Counted from the first letter of the stretch, positions 46,859-56,510 are shown. The stretch: 64,000 bases of DNA from Morganella morganii (GCF_003996855.1 NZ_NRQY01000001.1:2619703-2683702), one strand, 5' to 3'. Notes: generated by a model from the letters alone, not told the origin. Program-made: numbers and translations.

Positions 46859-47122
46859 ATGCCGGATATAGCAAAGCAAAATGATGCAATTACATTCACC
46901 ACGCTGATGAAACAATTTAAGTCGCCTATTCATGAAGACAATGTAAAGCTGAATACTCTGATGAATAATTTACAGTCAGGCAATAAAGACACTGCCAATG
47001 CTTATGACATGGCGGTGTTACAGGCCTGTTCTTCATCACTGAATATCAAGTGCTCCGCACTCTCGGCTATGATCCGTCAGCATAAAGAAAACCTGTCAAC
47101 ACCAATCGGCAATATGCGCTGA
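46859..47122 (+). CDS. sctF: T3SS needle subunit SctF (PrgI/MxiH-like)
   Basis: An 87-residue helical-hairpin protein. The C-terminal helix ends HKENLSTPIGNMR, comparable to the terminal Arg-ending helix of PrgI (IIQNFR). Needle subunits are ~80-84 residues. Sequence identity to PrgI looks low, and it contains two Cys, unusual for needle proteins. RBS AAGGACAT. Position between SctD and the rod gene supports the call. Confidence 0.7.
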   Translation: MPDIAKQNDAITFTTLMKQFKSPIHEDNVKLNTLMNNLQSGNKDTANAYDMAVLQACSSSLNIKCSALSAMIRQHKENLSTPIGNMR

Positions 47123-47135
47123 TTTATGACGTAAC

Positions 47136-47160
47136 AATGACAGGCTGCACGCCTGTCATT
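47136..47160 (+). other. Perfect hairpin between needle and rod genes
   Basis: Ten-base arms AATGACAGGC and GCCTGTCATT with a 5-base loop, not followed by a T run. It may protect the needle mRNA 3' end or limit read-through, giving needle excess over downstream genes. Confidence 0.6.
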
Positions 47161-47178
47161 AACCATAAAAAGGATTTT

Positions 47179-47488
47179 ATGATGTCATCATTTAACCGGA
47201 TTTTGCCTGTTTCAACTATTACCGGTGTCAGCGGATTACTGGCCGATCTCGCTGACCGGGAACAGTCCGCCGGCCAAAACCTGATATTACCGGGAAATGA
47301 CGGAAAAAGTCTTCACCGGAAAACACAGGCTCTGACCGCAAAAAAAAACAACACCAGATACCAGCGATGTCATGATGATGCTGGAAAACCAGGCCGTAAT
47401 GGCAAAATGGCATACTGAGATCAGCTTTTATTCCCGCATGCTGCATCTGACCCTGAATGCCGCCGATACGGTAATTAAGGGTCAGTGA
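47179..47488 (+). pseudogene. sctI: T3SS inner rod SctI (PrgJ/MxiI), frameshifted at A9
   Basis: From 47179 (RBS AAGGA) the frame runs to ALTAKKNNTRYQRC and leaves the rod sequence at an A9 tract (47340-47348). With eight A it reads instead TPDTSDVMMMLENQAVMAKWHTEISFYSRMLHLTLNAADTVIKGQ and stops at the SctJ start (TGATG). Rebuilt length is 102 residues (PrgJ 101). A9 is the tract length at which Shigella T3SS genes use transcriptional slippage, so some rod protein may still be made. Confidence 0.8.
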
Positions 47489-48225
47489 TGCACAAGATAC
47501 TGTTTATATTACTGATAAGCGGGATAAGCCTGCTGCTCAGCGGCTGTAAAGAAGGTACAGTTCTGTCATCACTGAATCAGCGCCAGTCTAATGAGGTGCT
47601 CGCCGCGCTGCACAAGCACCAGATTCAGGCGGTAAAGATCCCGCAGGGGAAAGGATTGTTTACTATTTCAGTACCGGAAGAGCAGAATCGTCACGCTATT
47701 CATATTTTGCAGGAATACCATCTGCCCAGTAATGAGCGGATCGAAATTGCAGGGATCTTCCCGTCAGATTCACTGGTTGCCTCCCCCCAATCAGAAAAAG
47801 CGCGTCTGATTTCCGCGATTGAACAGCGGCTGGAGCAATCACTGCTCTCCTTTGATACGGTGACCGGAACCCGTGTCCATCTCAGTTATCCGCTGTCCGG
47901 CCCCGGCAGCCATAAAAAACAACCGGAAATACCCCGTGCCTCGGTGCTGATTTATCATTCAGGGATTGAGGATGAAGCCAGATTCACACGGGATATTCAG
48001 AAATTTGTGATGAATGCCTTTAACGGGCTGACGGAAGAAACGGTTTCGATACTTCTTTACCCCGGGAAACCGATCATTGATCTGCCTCCGCAGCCAGAAA
48101 ACTCCGGCCTGTCCCCGTTTTTTCTGCTGTTTCCTGCGGGTTTTATGCTGGCAGCAACCGGCTATTTCCGGCGTACACAATTGCGGTCATTTCTGATGAG
48201 GAAAAAGGCAAAACACCATGAATAA
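47488..48225 (+). CDS. sctJ: T3SS inner ring lipoprotein SctJ (PrgK/MxiJ)
   Basis: A 245-residue lipoprotein: signal peptide with lipobox LLSGC (Cys ~19), then two ring-building domains (VLSSLNQRQSNEVLAALHKHQI and FDTVTGTRVHLSYP ... RASVLIYHS) as in PrgK, EscJ and YscJ. A C-terminal membrane helix (FFLLFPAGFMLAATGYF) is followed by a basic tail. The ATG at 47488 overlaps the rod stop as TGATG. Intact. Confidence 0.92.
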   Translation: MHKILFILLISGISLLLSGCKEGTVLSSLNQRQSNEVLAALHKHQIQAVKIPQGKGLFTISVPEEQNRHAIHILQEYHLPSNERIEIAGIFPSDSLVASPQSEKARLISAIEQRLEQSLLSFDTVTGTRVHLSYPLSGPGSHKKQPEIPRASVLIYHSGIEDEARFTRDIQKFVMNAFNGLTEETVSILLYPGKPIIDLPPQPENSGLSPFFLLFPAGFMLAATGYFRRTQLRSFLMRKKAKHHE

Positions 48226-48781
48226 CCGGTTTGATATACACGGAACGGTCGCCCGGCTGATGTATCAACCTGCGGATTATCTGCACAGCAGCCGCCTATT
48301 CAGTGGCCTGCCGCCGGAAGTGTAGTCTGTGTCATATTGCAGAATGCATAATGCCGCCATTATGGATTACTACCGGCTGCCGCGGGAGAGGGATTTTGAT
48401 CTCTATTCTCCGCTGACTATCCCATTGCTGCGTCACTGGCCACAGCTTCCGGCTGTCTGTAACTACCTGGATATCCTTATCCGGCACGCTTATGATCTGC
48501 CGTACAGTACCAAACCGAATTTGTCACAACAGGCGTTTTTATCTCTGTGTCCGGTGTTGTCACTGCCGGCGTGGCCGGAAGCACAGACACGGTCAGATAT
48601 CCCGGCAGCCCTTCCCGGTGTGGCGGCCATGACACAATTATTATCCGGTTTTCCCCCTGCACTGGCGGCCCGGTTTCAGCTGATGACGGATGCATCTTTA
48701 TCCCCGGCAGAAATCCGGTTACCGCATCTGCCCGATTCCCTTTTACCTCAGGTATTACATTATGTGCCGCTTACTGCCTGA
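48218..48781 (+). pseudogene. sctK: T3SS sorting-platform protein SctK (OrgA/MxiK), amber at codon 36
   Basis: ATG at 48218 overlaps the SctJ stop. The frame reads MNNRFDIHGTVARLMYQPAD ... LFSGLPPEV and then TAG (48323-48325), after which the same frame is open for 151 codons (YRLPRERDFDLYSPLTIPLLRHW, LPHLPDSLLPQVLHYV). The rebuilt ~187-residue protein has the length of OrgA/MxiK, the adaptor between SctD and SctQ. Restart at the GTG at 48329 would drop the N-terminal 37 residues and has no clear RBS. Confidence 0.75.
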
Positions 48782-49340
48782 TTCTCTGCTGTCACATGTC
48801 AGACACGGCGTGCTGATTAAACACCGCCATGTCTCCGCGCTTTGCCGCCTCAATAACCTGACCCGGCAGGCAAATCATCATGCTGCCCGCCTGATAAAAC
48901 AGGCTGAAGATATGGCAGAACAGCATCGCAAAACGGGATTTGATGCCGGTTTTCAGCAGGGGCTGACACAGGCAATGCCTGAACTGCTGCGGGTAATAAA
49001 TGAATATAAATGTGTTATTCATCAAAATCTCGCCGGGGCGATTTCCGGCCTGGAAACGGAGTTATCCGCATATTTTGATGATACCGGAATACGTTTTAAG
49101 CTGATTCGCCAAGTAGTTGAACAGTTTTCCGCAGAGTGCGAATGTGAATTAATTCTGCCGGCAGAGCTTAAAAAAGAAATAGCTGAATATCCGGATATCG
49201 CTGTTCCGGTTTCTTTTCATTTTAATCACAACATCATATTGCGTACCGGAAAAAAATTACTTTATCTGACACCGGAAACGTTTGCACGTAAAAAAATATC
49301 ACAGATAAATGCCGGAGTTGTTCCCGGTGAGTACATATAA
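48762..49340 (+). CDS. sctL: T3SS stator SctL (OrgB/MxiN, FliH-like)
   Basis: A 192-residue protein. An N-terminal helix with regular small-residue spacing (LTRQANHHAARLIKQAEDMAEQHRKTGFDAGFQQGL) is the FliH/YscL signature, followed by a C-terminal domain (FKLIRQVVEQFSAECECELI). SctL dimers tether SctN to the SctQ pods. The start at 48762 lies inside the SctK 3' end; RBS is weak, so translation probably depends on SctK translation and would suffer from the SctK amber codon. Confidence 0.82.
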   Translation: MCRLLPDSLLSHVRHGVLIKHRHVSALCRLNNLTRQANHHAARLIKQAEDMAEQHRKTGFDAGFQQGLTQAMPELLRVINEYKCVIHQNLAGAISGLETELSAYFDDTGIRFKLIRQVVEQFSAECECELILPAELKKEIAEYPDIAVPVSFHFNHNIILRTGKKLLYLTPETFARKKISQINAGVVPGEYI

Positions 49341-49360
49341 TCTTACAAAAAAGGATAATA

Positions 49361-49777
49361 ATGATGATAACTGATTTCACAACCGGAAAGCCGGGTATTA
49401 CGCATAACAGTGATGATGAGAAAGCCAAACGATTGCATGACTGGCTAATAGAAAATTATAATGAAAAGGAGGATATTTATCGCGGGCTGAGATTAGAGGG
49501 TATCGACGGTGATAATACCGGTAAAAACATACAAGAAAAAATAAAGTTATTAATTACTATCGAAAGTAAATTAACGAAAAAACCAGAATATTCCGATACG
49601 GAGATGTGTAAATCAGTAAGCCAGGTTGGCGGAGACATTGTGAACTACTATGCCTTTTACCAGCAATATCTTCTTAAAATGGTAAATCAAAAACAGTTGG
49701 GGTTAGCACCGGATGTACTTTCCGCTGATTTTAACCAGGATAATAACAAAGACGACTGGCTTACTGTGTTTAGCTGA
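49361..49777 (+). CDS. Unknown protein at the OrgC position of the T3SS operon
   Basis: A 138-residue acidic soluble protein (start MMITDFTTGKPG, RBS AAAGGATAAT). Predicted mostly helical, with a middle helix IQEKIKLLITIESKL and a C-terminus VLSADFNQDNNKDDWLTVF. I recognise no motif. It is the last gene of the sctD-L operon, where Salmonella has orgC, a secreted protein that helps needle polymerisation, and has a similar length. Homology to OrgC is a positional guess. Confidence 0.55.
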   Translation: MMITDFTTGKPGITHNSDDEKAKRLHDWLIENYNEKEDIYRGLRLEGIDGDNTGKNIQEKIKLLITIESKLTKKPEYSDTEMCKSVSQVGGDIVNYYAFYQQYLLKMVNQKQLGLAPDVLSADFNQDNNKDDWLTVFS

Positions 49778-49825
49778 TAATATCTGTCGCATCCGAAGTC
49801 ATAACAACAGGAATAATATCGTGAT

Positions 49826-50140
49826 TTAAATGAATTGCTTGCCGTTCAGCAAAACAGTTTCTGCTCTGAACTGATTTGAACGCATCTGAATATGCGGTTC
49901 ATGCGGATGTTCTGATGCTTCCGCTTTTCCGCTGAGGAACCATTCGACTGGCGCATCTAATAATTCAGATAATTCAATAAGATGATGCAGACTGATTTTA
50001 CTGACACCGCGCTCATAACGGTTAAACTGTTGCTGGCTGATATTCAGTTTTTGCGCTAATTTAACCGTAACAATCCCGAGTTCTTTACATCTTGATTGGA
50101 TTCTGTGGCCTAAGACTGCATAAAAGTCGGAAGTTTCCAT
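49826..50140 (-). CDS. MrpJ-like XRE-family regulator
   Basis: A 104-residue HTH protein. The recognition region LNISQQQFNRYERGVSKISLHHLI (about residues 30-53) carries the SQQQ..RYERG motif shared by the MrpJ family of Proteus, which represses motility and controls fimbriae. Such genes usually end fimbrial operons; none is adjacent here. It lies immediately right of the secretion island, converging on it, so it may regulate the island or be a leftover of integration. Related copy at 62961. Confidence 0.75.
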   Translation of the reverse strand: METSDFYAVLGHRIQSRCKELGIVTVKLAQKLNISQQQFNRYERGVSKISLHHLIELSELLDAPVEWFLSGKAEASEHPHEPHIQMRSNQFRAETVLLNGKQFI

Positions 50141-51416
50141 AATGTCTACCTATTTTCTCTATAAGTCGTGAATTCAATTAAGTAAGATTACTTAAAAGTT
50201 ATATTTTTATGTATTAAATTTTTAAATAAGAACAAAGTACTTCTCGCGAAATACTAAAAATTATAAACCCTTTCGTTTTAATCATGACGTAGTAATTTAA
50301 ATTTAGCTTAATATCAATGTCACACTTCACAGAAACATCATTACCTCCGCCAGAAATAAACAGATTTATCTGAATTTCAATGGTAATGTTTAACTCGTTT
50401 TATCTACTTAGCCAATTTAAAATTAGTCGTCACAAAAAAACGTGAGAATTTTTATTACGATATCAAAATTTAAAGTCACTCTGAATATTTAAGACTATTT
50501 CCTAAACAAAATAAGACGGGAGTTATTAACCAATCACATAAAGACAAGTAATATTTTAAGTATAATTACTTAGTCATTTTGCGCTTAATTTATTGCCCCT
50601 GTCTTTTGATACTATCCGTAGCACCAGTCCAAATAATGAGAAAAGCAAATCAGGATGTCTGATTATATACTAATCCATCCGTTAACCATGATTCTTTGAT
50701 CTAACTACACAAAAAGCGAAATAGGTCACATGTAACAAAATATTTTTCATCCACATACATAAATTTAGTGATAAACATCACATTTAAATCACAATTTCGC
50801 CTAAAAAACGTACCATGTGATGAAAAAACTCAGCAACAAACCAGTCGGCCACCCACAGGATGAATTGATTGAAAGAACCGGTAACAAATAATGGTATTTA
50901 TAATTACGCAGTTACACACTATCTGGTCACTTTCGTAATTATAATCATCTAATTATTTTTAGATAGACATCAGTTATGCTGCTCTGACAAAAAACTATTA
51001 AAATCTGACATTCACAGTGAGTAAGTGTTTCATGCTGCACCATGAATATTTTATTTTAATCTCAAGTTTTTATTCTTAACAAAAAAAGATATCCAGCAGG
51101 ATATTGCAGTGTCATCCTTGTATTTTGTAACTTACTTGTTGTAATTGTAATTTTTTATTTATTGTTTTTTACTTTATTTTTTACTTAAGGCCGGATAACT
51201 AAAATTATTTTTAATACATATCAATTAATTAGATAAAAATTGATGTAAAACAATTGCTCACCATAGTACTAAATATGTATTATGACAGGCATCATTTACA
51301 GACATTTTGCAAAACAATTTATTGATTAAAACCCTGTTTAATAATTAAAAACATCTCTGACTTCCTGTTTATATATTATTACAGAGAAATAATTTTGGTT
51401 ATGTTATTACAGATAT
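50141..51416. other. AT-rich noncoding stretch right of the T3SS island
   Basis: About 1.28 kb, strongly AT-rich with no frame of note on either strand, no tRNA-like fold and no clear integrase remnant that I can see. It contains many TTTAAAT- and TAATTA-type runs, as expected for an H-NS-silenced promoter region. It includes the upstream region of the MrpJ-like gene. Confidence 0.6.
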
Positions 51417-51445
51417 AAAAAAGCACCTCTGAAGGTGCTTTTTTA
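51417..51445. terminator. Terminator after potD
   Basis: AAGCACCT and AGGTGCTT arms (51421-51428, 51433-51440) around CTGA, flanked by A and T runs on both sides, so it works in both directions. Confidence 0.85.
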
Positions 51446-51458
51446 TTGGTAAGTGAAA

Positions 51459-52502
51459 TTAACGGCCGGCTTTCAGCTTCTGGTAGTAGCTCTCATAAAG
51501 TACGCTGCCGTCACCCACATCATCCTGCCACTGCCCTTTGCGGATAGTTTCTTCATCCGGATAGAGTGATTTATCATTCACAATTTCCGCCGGAAGCTGT
51601 TTTTTCGCCGCAAGATTTGGTGTCGGATACCCGATAGTCTGTGCTACCTGCGCTGCAATTTCCGGACGCAGCAGGAAATCAATCAGCTTATGCGCACCTT
51701 CCGGGTTTTTAGCATTGGCGGGAATAGCAAGGCTGTCCATCCAGAATATGCCGCCTTCTTCAGGCCAGACCACCTCAATATTCAGGCCGGACTGACGCGC
51801 CACATAAGCAGAGCCGTTCCAGATCATCCCGACATTCACCTCCCCTTCCATAAACGGGTTGGCCGGGTTATCTGAATTAAACGCTAAAATGTTCGGGCGC
51901 AGTTTTTGCAGCTCTTTATAAGCCTGCTCAATTTCTGCCGGATTGGTGGTATTTGCTGAATAGCCCAGTTTACTCAGGGCAATCTGGAACACTTCACGGG
52001 CATCATCAGTCATCAGCAGGCTGTTTTTGTATTCCGGTTTCCACAGATCCGTCCAGGAAGTCACAGATGACGGATCAATTTCATCACCATTAATACCGAT
52101 AGCCGTTGCCCCCCAGATATAAGGGATCGAGTAATCATTTTCCGGATCGAATGGCTTGTGCAGCAGATTCGGGTCCAGATTATCAAAGTGACTCAGCTTT
52201 GATTTATCGATCTTCTGCAACATTCCTTCATGGCGCATTTTGGCGACAAAATAGGTTGAAGGCACCACCAGATCATAAGCCCCGTCTTTGTAGGTCTTCA
52301 GTTTGGTGTACATGCTTTCGTTGGATTCATAGGTGGAGTAAATCACATTGATTCCGGTCTCTTTGGTAAACTGCTCTAATAATCCCGGCGGAACATATTC
52401 CGTCCAGTTATAGAAATAGAGTGTTTTACTGTCATCTGCTGATGCTGAACTCAAGCCCGCTGCCAGAATGCCGGCACCAAGCAGTAAGGACCACTTTTTC
52501 AT
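51459..52502 (-). CDS. potD: Spermidine/putrescine-binding periplasmic protein PotD
   Basis: A 347-residue periplasmic binding protein with a signal peptide (cleavage near SASA). Mature start KTLYFYNWTEYVPPGLLEQF and the STYESNESMYTKLKTY block are PotD hallmarks, as is WNGSAYVARQ. It delivers spermidine to PotABC. A 217-base gap separates it from potC. A terminator follows. Confidence 0.93.
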   Translation of the reverse strand: MKKWSLLLGAGILAAGLSSASADDSKTLYFYNWTEYVPPGLLEQFTKETGINVIYSTYESNESMYTKLKTYKDGAYDLVVPSTYFVAKMRHEGMLQKIDKSKLSHFDNLDPNLLHKPFDPENDYSIPYIWGATAIGINGDEIDPSSVTSWTDLWKPEYKNSLLMTDDAREVFQIALSKLGYSANTTNPAEIEQAYKELQKLRPNILAFNSDNPANPFMEGEVNVGMIWNGSAYVARQSGLNIEVVWPEEGGIFWMDSLAIPANAKNPEGAHKLIDFLLRPEIAAQVAQTIGYPTPNLAAKKQLPAEIVNDKSLYPDEETIRKGQWQDDVGDGSVLYESYYQKLKAGR

Positions 52503-52719
52503 TTCAGTGTTTCCCTCAACCCGGGTTAATCAGTGAATATCACAGGCGATAACGCCCCCTTTTTTAATTAAGCAGAGCAATTATAAGAGCGGAAAAGCGG
52601 GGGGTAAAGTAACGATTACGTCATAAAACGGTAACAGAATTGAAAATCCGGCCGCAATGCAGGATTTTTCACAAAATAAACCGGCGGATCACTGAAAGAC
52701 CGCGCCGGTAACAGAAAGG

Positions 52720-53502
52720 CTACTGCTGTTTGTGTGAGCGGTCACGCAGCACAAGCTGACTGATGATGACCATAAACAGCGAAAGTGCCATTAAAATCGT
52801 GGCCAGCGCATTCACTTCCGGCGAAACCCCGACTTTTACCATCGAGTAAATTTTCAGCGGCAGAATTTCATAGCTTGGCCCGGTGACAAATGAGGAAACC
52901 ACCACATCATCCATCGACAGGGTAAAGCTCAGCAGCCAGCCTGCAATCACGGCCGGTAAGGCCAGCGGCAGGATAATCTTGCGAAGAATGGTGAATTCCC
53001 CGGCGCCCAGATCCCGTGCCGCTTCCAGCATTTTCACATCAAAATCTTTCAGCCGTGAATAAACCGTGACCACGACAAACGGCAGACAAAATGTGATGTG
53101 TGAAAAGAGCAGCGACCAGAAACCGAGCGATACCCCGAGGATCATAAACAGTACCAGCAGGGAAATTGCCATCACGATATCCGGCGACATCATCACCACA
53201 AACAGCATACCGCCGACAAACGGTTTTCCTTTGAAGCGGTAGCGGTACAGTGCCACCGCCGTCAGTGAACCGATAACCGTGGCAAATGTGGCAGACAGAA
53301 TCGCCATCGTCAGTGAATGACCCGCAGCCTGTAACAGGCTGTCATTATTAACCAGCGTGCTGTACCAGTTGGTGGTAAAACCCTGCCAGTTGATCCCGAA
53401 ACGGGACGAGTTAAAAGAGTTCACAATCAGAATGACAATCGGGATGTATAAATAAGCATAGATGATGGTCATAAAACCACCGCGTAACAGGCGTCCTATC
53501 AT
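52720..53502 (-). CDS. potC: Polyamine ABC transporter permease PotC
   Basis: A 260-residue permease of six helices with the binding-protein-dependent EAA loop ([29 protein letters not shown], about residues 160-188). SFNSSRFGINWQGFTTNWY near the N-terminus is typical of PotC. It overlaps potB by ATGA. With PotB it forms the membrane channel of the spermidine-preferential system. Confidence 0.93.
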   Translation of the reverse strand: MIGRLLRGGFMTIIYAYLYIPIVILIVNSFNSSRFGINWQGFTTNWYSTLVNNDSLLQAAGHSLTMAILSATFATVIGSLTAVALYRYRFKGKPFVGGMLFVVMMSPDIVMAISLLVLFMILGVSLGFWSLLFSHITFCLPFVVVTVYSRLKDFDVKMLEAARDLGAGEFTILRKIILPLALPAVIAGWLLSFTLSMDDVVVSSFVTGPSYEILPLKIYSMVKVGVSPEVNALATILMALSLFMVIISQLVLRDRSHKQQ

Positions 53503-54359
53503 TCCAGTTCACCCTTCTTATTTAACATTTTTGCCGCACGGTAATAGACATACAGCAGCAGCCCCATTGCTGCGGTCAGGAAGATACTGGTTGCCGCGCC
53601 AAACGGCCAGTCACGGATATTCAGGAACTGACTTTTTATCACGTTACCAATCAGCAGATTTTTCGCCCCGCCCATCAGATCCGCCACATAGAACAGCCCC
53701 ATCGCCGGCAGCAGCACCAGCAGACAACCGGCGATAATGCCCGGCATGGTCAGCGGCAGGATAATACGGAAGAAGGTCTGAACTTTATTCGCCCCCAGAT
53801 CCCGCGCCGCTTCCAGATAAGATTTGTCGAGCTTTTCAATACTTGAATAGAGCGGCATCACCATAAACGGCAGCAGAATATAGATAAGCCCGAGCACCAC
53901 CGCTTCAGAGGTGTACATCAGCTTAAAGGGTTTATCGATAATCCCTGTCCATAATAAAAACTCATTCATATAGCCGCGCGTGCTGAGGAAAATTTTCAGC
54001 CCGTAAATGCGGATAAGGGAGTTTGTCCAGAACGGGACTATCAGCAGGAATAACATCAGCGGACGATACTTCTGCGGCATCCGGGCAATGAAGGCCGCGA
54101 ACGGATAGCCGATCAGCAGGCAGCAGACCGTGGCAATCACCGCCATATTGAACGAGTGCAGCATCACCTGTGCATACATCGGGTCAAATAACCGGCGGTA
54201 ATTGTCGAGGGTAAAGACCATATCGACCAGATTCGCGTCATTGCGCGTCAGGAAACTGGTACCGATGATCATCAGATTGGGCAGGAAAACAAACAGCAGT
54301 AACCAGGCGACAATCCCCGTGATCACGATAGTCTGGAATGGTTTACGCGTCATTTTCAT
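53499..54359 (-). CDS. potB: Polyamine ABC transporter permease PotB
   Basis: A 286-residue six-helix permease. The start at 54359 (MKMTRKPFQ) gives the usual length and overlaps the potA 3' end by 17 bases. Highly conserved blocks include [49 protein letters not shown] (EAA loop) and [21 protein letters not shown]. Intact. Confidence 0.93.
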   Translation of the reverse strand: MKMTRKPFQTIVITGIVAWLLLFVFLPNLMIIGTSFLTRNDANLVDMVFTLDNYRRLFDPMYAQVMLHSFNMAVIATVCCLLIGYPFAAFIARMPQKYRPLMLFLLIVPFWTNSLIRIYGLKIFLSTRGYMNEFLLWTGIIDKPFKLMYTSEAVVLGLIYILLPFMVMPLYSSIEKLDKSYLEAARDLGANKVQTFFRIILPLTMPGIIAGCLLVLLPAMGLFYVADLMGGAKNLLIGNVIKSQFLNIRDWPFGAATSIFLTAAMGLLLYVYYRAAKMLNKKGELE

Positions 54360-55458
54360 CGCCCAGCACCACCTCCCAGCTTTCGACCCACGTGACCGCA
54401 ATTTTCTGATTCAGTGAATGATCCACATCCGGATCATCTTCATTAAAGAATTCGCTGACCATCACCCGCTTGCCGTTTTCCATCTCCACTTCGGAGTCCA
54501 GCGTCATCCCTTTATAGTTGCGCTCGCGGACATAACCGATAAGCCCGGCAATCGGTTCATTATCGTGGATCTCTTCAACGCGCAGATCTTCCGGACGCAG
54601 CAGCACATGGACTTTCTGCCCCGGCGTGACATCCAGGGTGGTGTAAATATCACACTCGTGCCCTTCGACATTTGCACGGATACGGTGCTCATCGATTCGG
54701 TGCAGAACATCCGCATCAAAGATATTGATCTCACCGATAAACTGCGCCACAAACAGATTTTTCGGCTCCTCGTAGATTTCACGCGGGGTACCGTCCTGCT
54801 CAATCCTGCCGTCGCGCATCACAATGATGCGATCAGACATGGTCAGCGCCTCTTCCTGGTCGTGGGTGACAAATACAAAGGTGATCCCCAGCTGGCGCTG
54901 AAGGGCTTTCAGTTCACTCTGCATCTGTTTACGCAGTTTGTAATCCAGCGCGGAGAGGGATTCATCCAGCAGCAGAACTTCCGGTTTATTCACCACCGCG
55001 CGGGCAATGGCAACGCGCTGCTGCTGTCCGCCGGAAAGGTGGCCCGGTTTGCGTCCGGCAAAATCTTCCAGCTGCACCATTTTCAGGGCTTCTTCCACGC
55101 GCTGTGTGATTTCATTTTCCGGGGTTTTCTGCATACGCAGCCCGAATGCCACGTTTTCAAAGACCGTCATGTGCGGAAACAGGGCGTAGCTCTGGAAAAC
55201 CGTGTTGATATGGCGCTGTTCGGCGGGGATATGGGTGATATCCTGGTCGCCGAGCATAATGGTGCCTTCATCCGCATCCTCGAGCCCGGCGATTAACCGT
55301 AAAACCGTGGTTTTACCGCACCCGGACGGGCCCAGAATGGTGACGAACTCACCATGATTAATTGTGAGGTCTAAATGCTTAATTATGTTCTTGTCATCAA
55401 AGCTTTTGCTCAGCCCTTTCAGGGTGACAAGTGGTGTCAGAGAGGTTGTCTCAGTCAT
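54343..55458 (-). CDS. potA: Polyamine ABC transporter ATPase PotA
   Basis: A 371-residue ATPase. Walker [14 protein letters not shown] is near residue 42, signature [15 protein letters not shown] near 140 and Walker [13 protein letters not shown] near 165 (DES in place of the common DEP, as in other PotA). A C-terminal TOBE-type regulatory domain (~100 residues) follows. First gene of potABCD. Confidence 0.95.
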   Translation of the reverse strand: MTETTSLTPLVTLKGLSKSFDDKNIIKHLDLTINHGEFVTILGPSGCGKTTVLRLIAGLEDADEGTIMLGDQDITHIPAEQRHINTVFQSYALFPHMTVFENVAFGLRMQKTPENEITQRVEEALKMVQLEDFAGRKPGHLSGGQQQRVAIARAVVNKPEVLLLDESLSALDYKLRKQMQSELKALQRQLGITFVFVTHDQEEALTMSDRIIVMRDGRIEQDGTPREIYEEPKNLFVAQFIGEINIFDADVLHRIDEHRIRANVEGHECDIYTTLDVTPGQKVHVLLRPEDLRVEEIHDNEPIAGLIGYVRERNYKGMTLDSEVEMENGKRVMVSEFFNEDDPDVDHSLNQKIAVTWVESWEVVLGDENDA

Positions 55459-55779
55459 TTATGCTATTCACTCTACCCCGGAGGTCATGCAGATAGAACC
55501 GTAACTGAAAAAAGACTGTTAAAGCAGATTGGTCTACTTATGGCCAATGCCCAAAACCAGTTACGCCGTCAAAAAAAGAAGAGGGCATAATAAACACAGC
55601 GACCTTAAAATGAAAGCTGAAACGTCATCACGCCACTAATTTTTTATTCATCTTTATTCATACATATCTTAACAATCATCCCCCTGATTGAATGCATTTT
55701 CAAACCGGAATGCGATCTTAATTGTCCGTGCGCAATATCTTCCGCTTTTGCGCTGTAAACTATTAAAACAAACCCATCG
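55459..55779. other. Divergent region between potA and ahpC
   Basis: About 320 bases shared by the pot and ahp promoters. The plus strand has a short basic frame ending at 55590 (EKRLLKQIGLLMANAQNQ then RRQKKKRA), but no clear start and RBS, so I do not call it a gene. The right end holds the OxyR site. Confidence 0.5.
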
Positions 55780-55816
55780 TTAGATAAAACCTATCACATC
55801 GATAGCAGCAAGCCAT
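55780..55816 (+). promoter_or_regulatory. OxyR binding site upstream of ahpC
   Basis: Four tetrads at 11-base spacing: TTAG (55780), CTAT (55791), ATAG (55802) and CCAT (55813), with the expected T and A between. The OxyR consensus is ATAG, CTAT, ATAG, CTAT with the same spacing; the two central tetrads are exact. It ends 58 bases before the ahpC ATG. Confidence 0.85.
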
Positions 55817-55874
55817 TGGCCTCTCCGCATCGCTTCCCGTATTGTTACTTTCAACGAAACAGGAGGAATCATCT

Positions 55875-56438
55875 ATGTCTTTAATTAATACCCCAATCAA
55901 ACCTTTCACTAACATGGCATTCAAAAACGGTGAGTTCATCGAAGTCACCGAAAAAGACACCGAAGGCAAATGGAGCATTTTCTTCTTTTATCCTGCTGAC
56001 TTCACCTTTGTCTGCCCGACTGAGTTAGGCGATCTGGCTGACCATTACGACGAATTTCAGAAAATGGGCGTGGACATCTACTCTGTCTCCACTGACACCC
56101 ATTTCACACACAAAGCATGGCACAGCAGTTCAGAAACCATCGGCAAAATCAAATATGCCATGATCGGCGACCCGACCGGCGCACTGACCCGTAACTTCGA
56201 AAACATGCGTGAACTGGAAGGTCTGGCTGACCGCGGTACGTTCGTCGTTGACCCGCAGGGTATCATCCAGGCGATTGAAATCACTGCTGAAGGTATCGGC
56301 CGTGATGCATCTGACCTGCTGCGTAAAGTGAAAGCAGCTCAGTATGTTGCCAGCCACCCGGGTGAAGTCTGCCCTGCCAAATGGAAAGAAGGTGAAGCGA
56401 CTCTGTCTCCGTCACTGGACCTGGTCGGTAAAATCTAA
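55875..56438 (+). CDS. ahpC: Alkyl hydroperoxide reductase peroxiredoxin AhpC
   Basis: A 187-residue typical 2-Cys peroxiredoxin. The peroxidatic Cys is in [21 protein letters not shown] (Cys ~47) and the resolving Cys in [10 protein letters not shown] (Cys ~166). It reduces H2O2, organic peroxides and peroxynitrite, and is recycled by AhpF. Start at 55875 with RBS AGGAGG; the longer upstream frame is rejected. Preceded by an OxyR site. Confidence 0.96.
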   Translation: MSLINTPIKPFTNMAFKNGEFIEVTEKDTEGKWSIFFFYPADFTFVCPTELGDLADHYDEFQKMGVDIYSVSTDTHFTHKAWHSSSETIGKIKYAMIGDPTGALTRNFENMRELEGLADRGTFVVDPQGIIQAIEITAEGIGRDASDLLRKVKAAQYVASHPGEVCPAKWKEGEATLSPSLDLVGKI

Positions 56439-56472
56439 GACCACTACCCCCTCATCTTTCTTATTTATTGTT

Positions 56473-56498
56473 ATCGGGTGCATTGCACCCGATTTTTT
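56473..56498 (+). terminator. Hairpin between ahpC and ahpF
   Basis: ATCGGGTGC and GCACCCGAT arms with a 3-base loop, then TTTTTT. It ends most ahpC transcripts and leaves ahpF to read-through, giving AhpC excess. Confidence 0.85.
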
Positions 56499-56510
56499 AA
56501 GGGAATAATC

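Noticed and set aside
29310..49777. Ysc- or SPI-2-type classification of the T3SS
   Set aside because: SctU, SctN, SctV and the InvB/InvF/SctW arrangement match the Inv-Mxi-Spa branch in sequence and length.
50141..51416. tRNA or integrase remnant at the island border
   Set aside because: No cloverleaf, CCA end or integrase-like frame could be made out by eye.
54418..55296. 292-residue frame antisense to potA
   Set aside because: Shadow of a highly conserved ATPase gene; the product has no recognisable domain.
55375..55590. 71-residue plus-strand frame between potA and ahpC
   Set aside because: Mostly antisense to potA; the basic C-terminal part has no convincing start or RBS.
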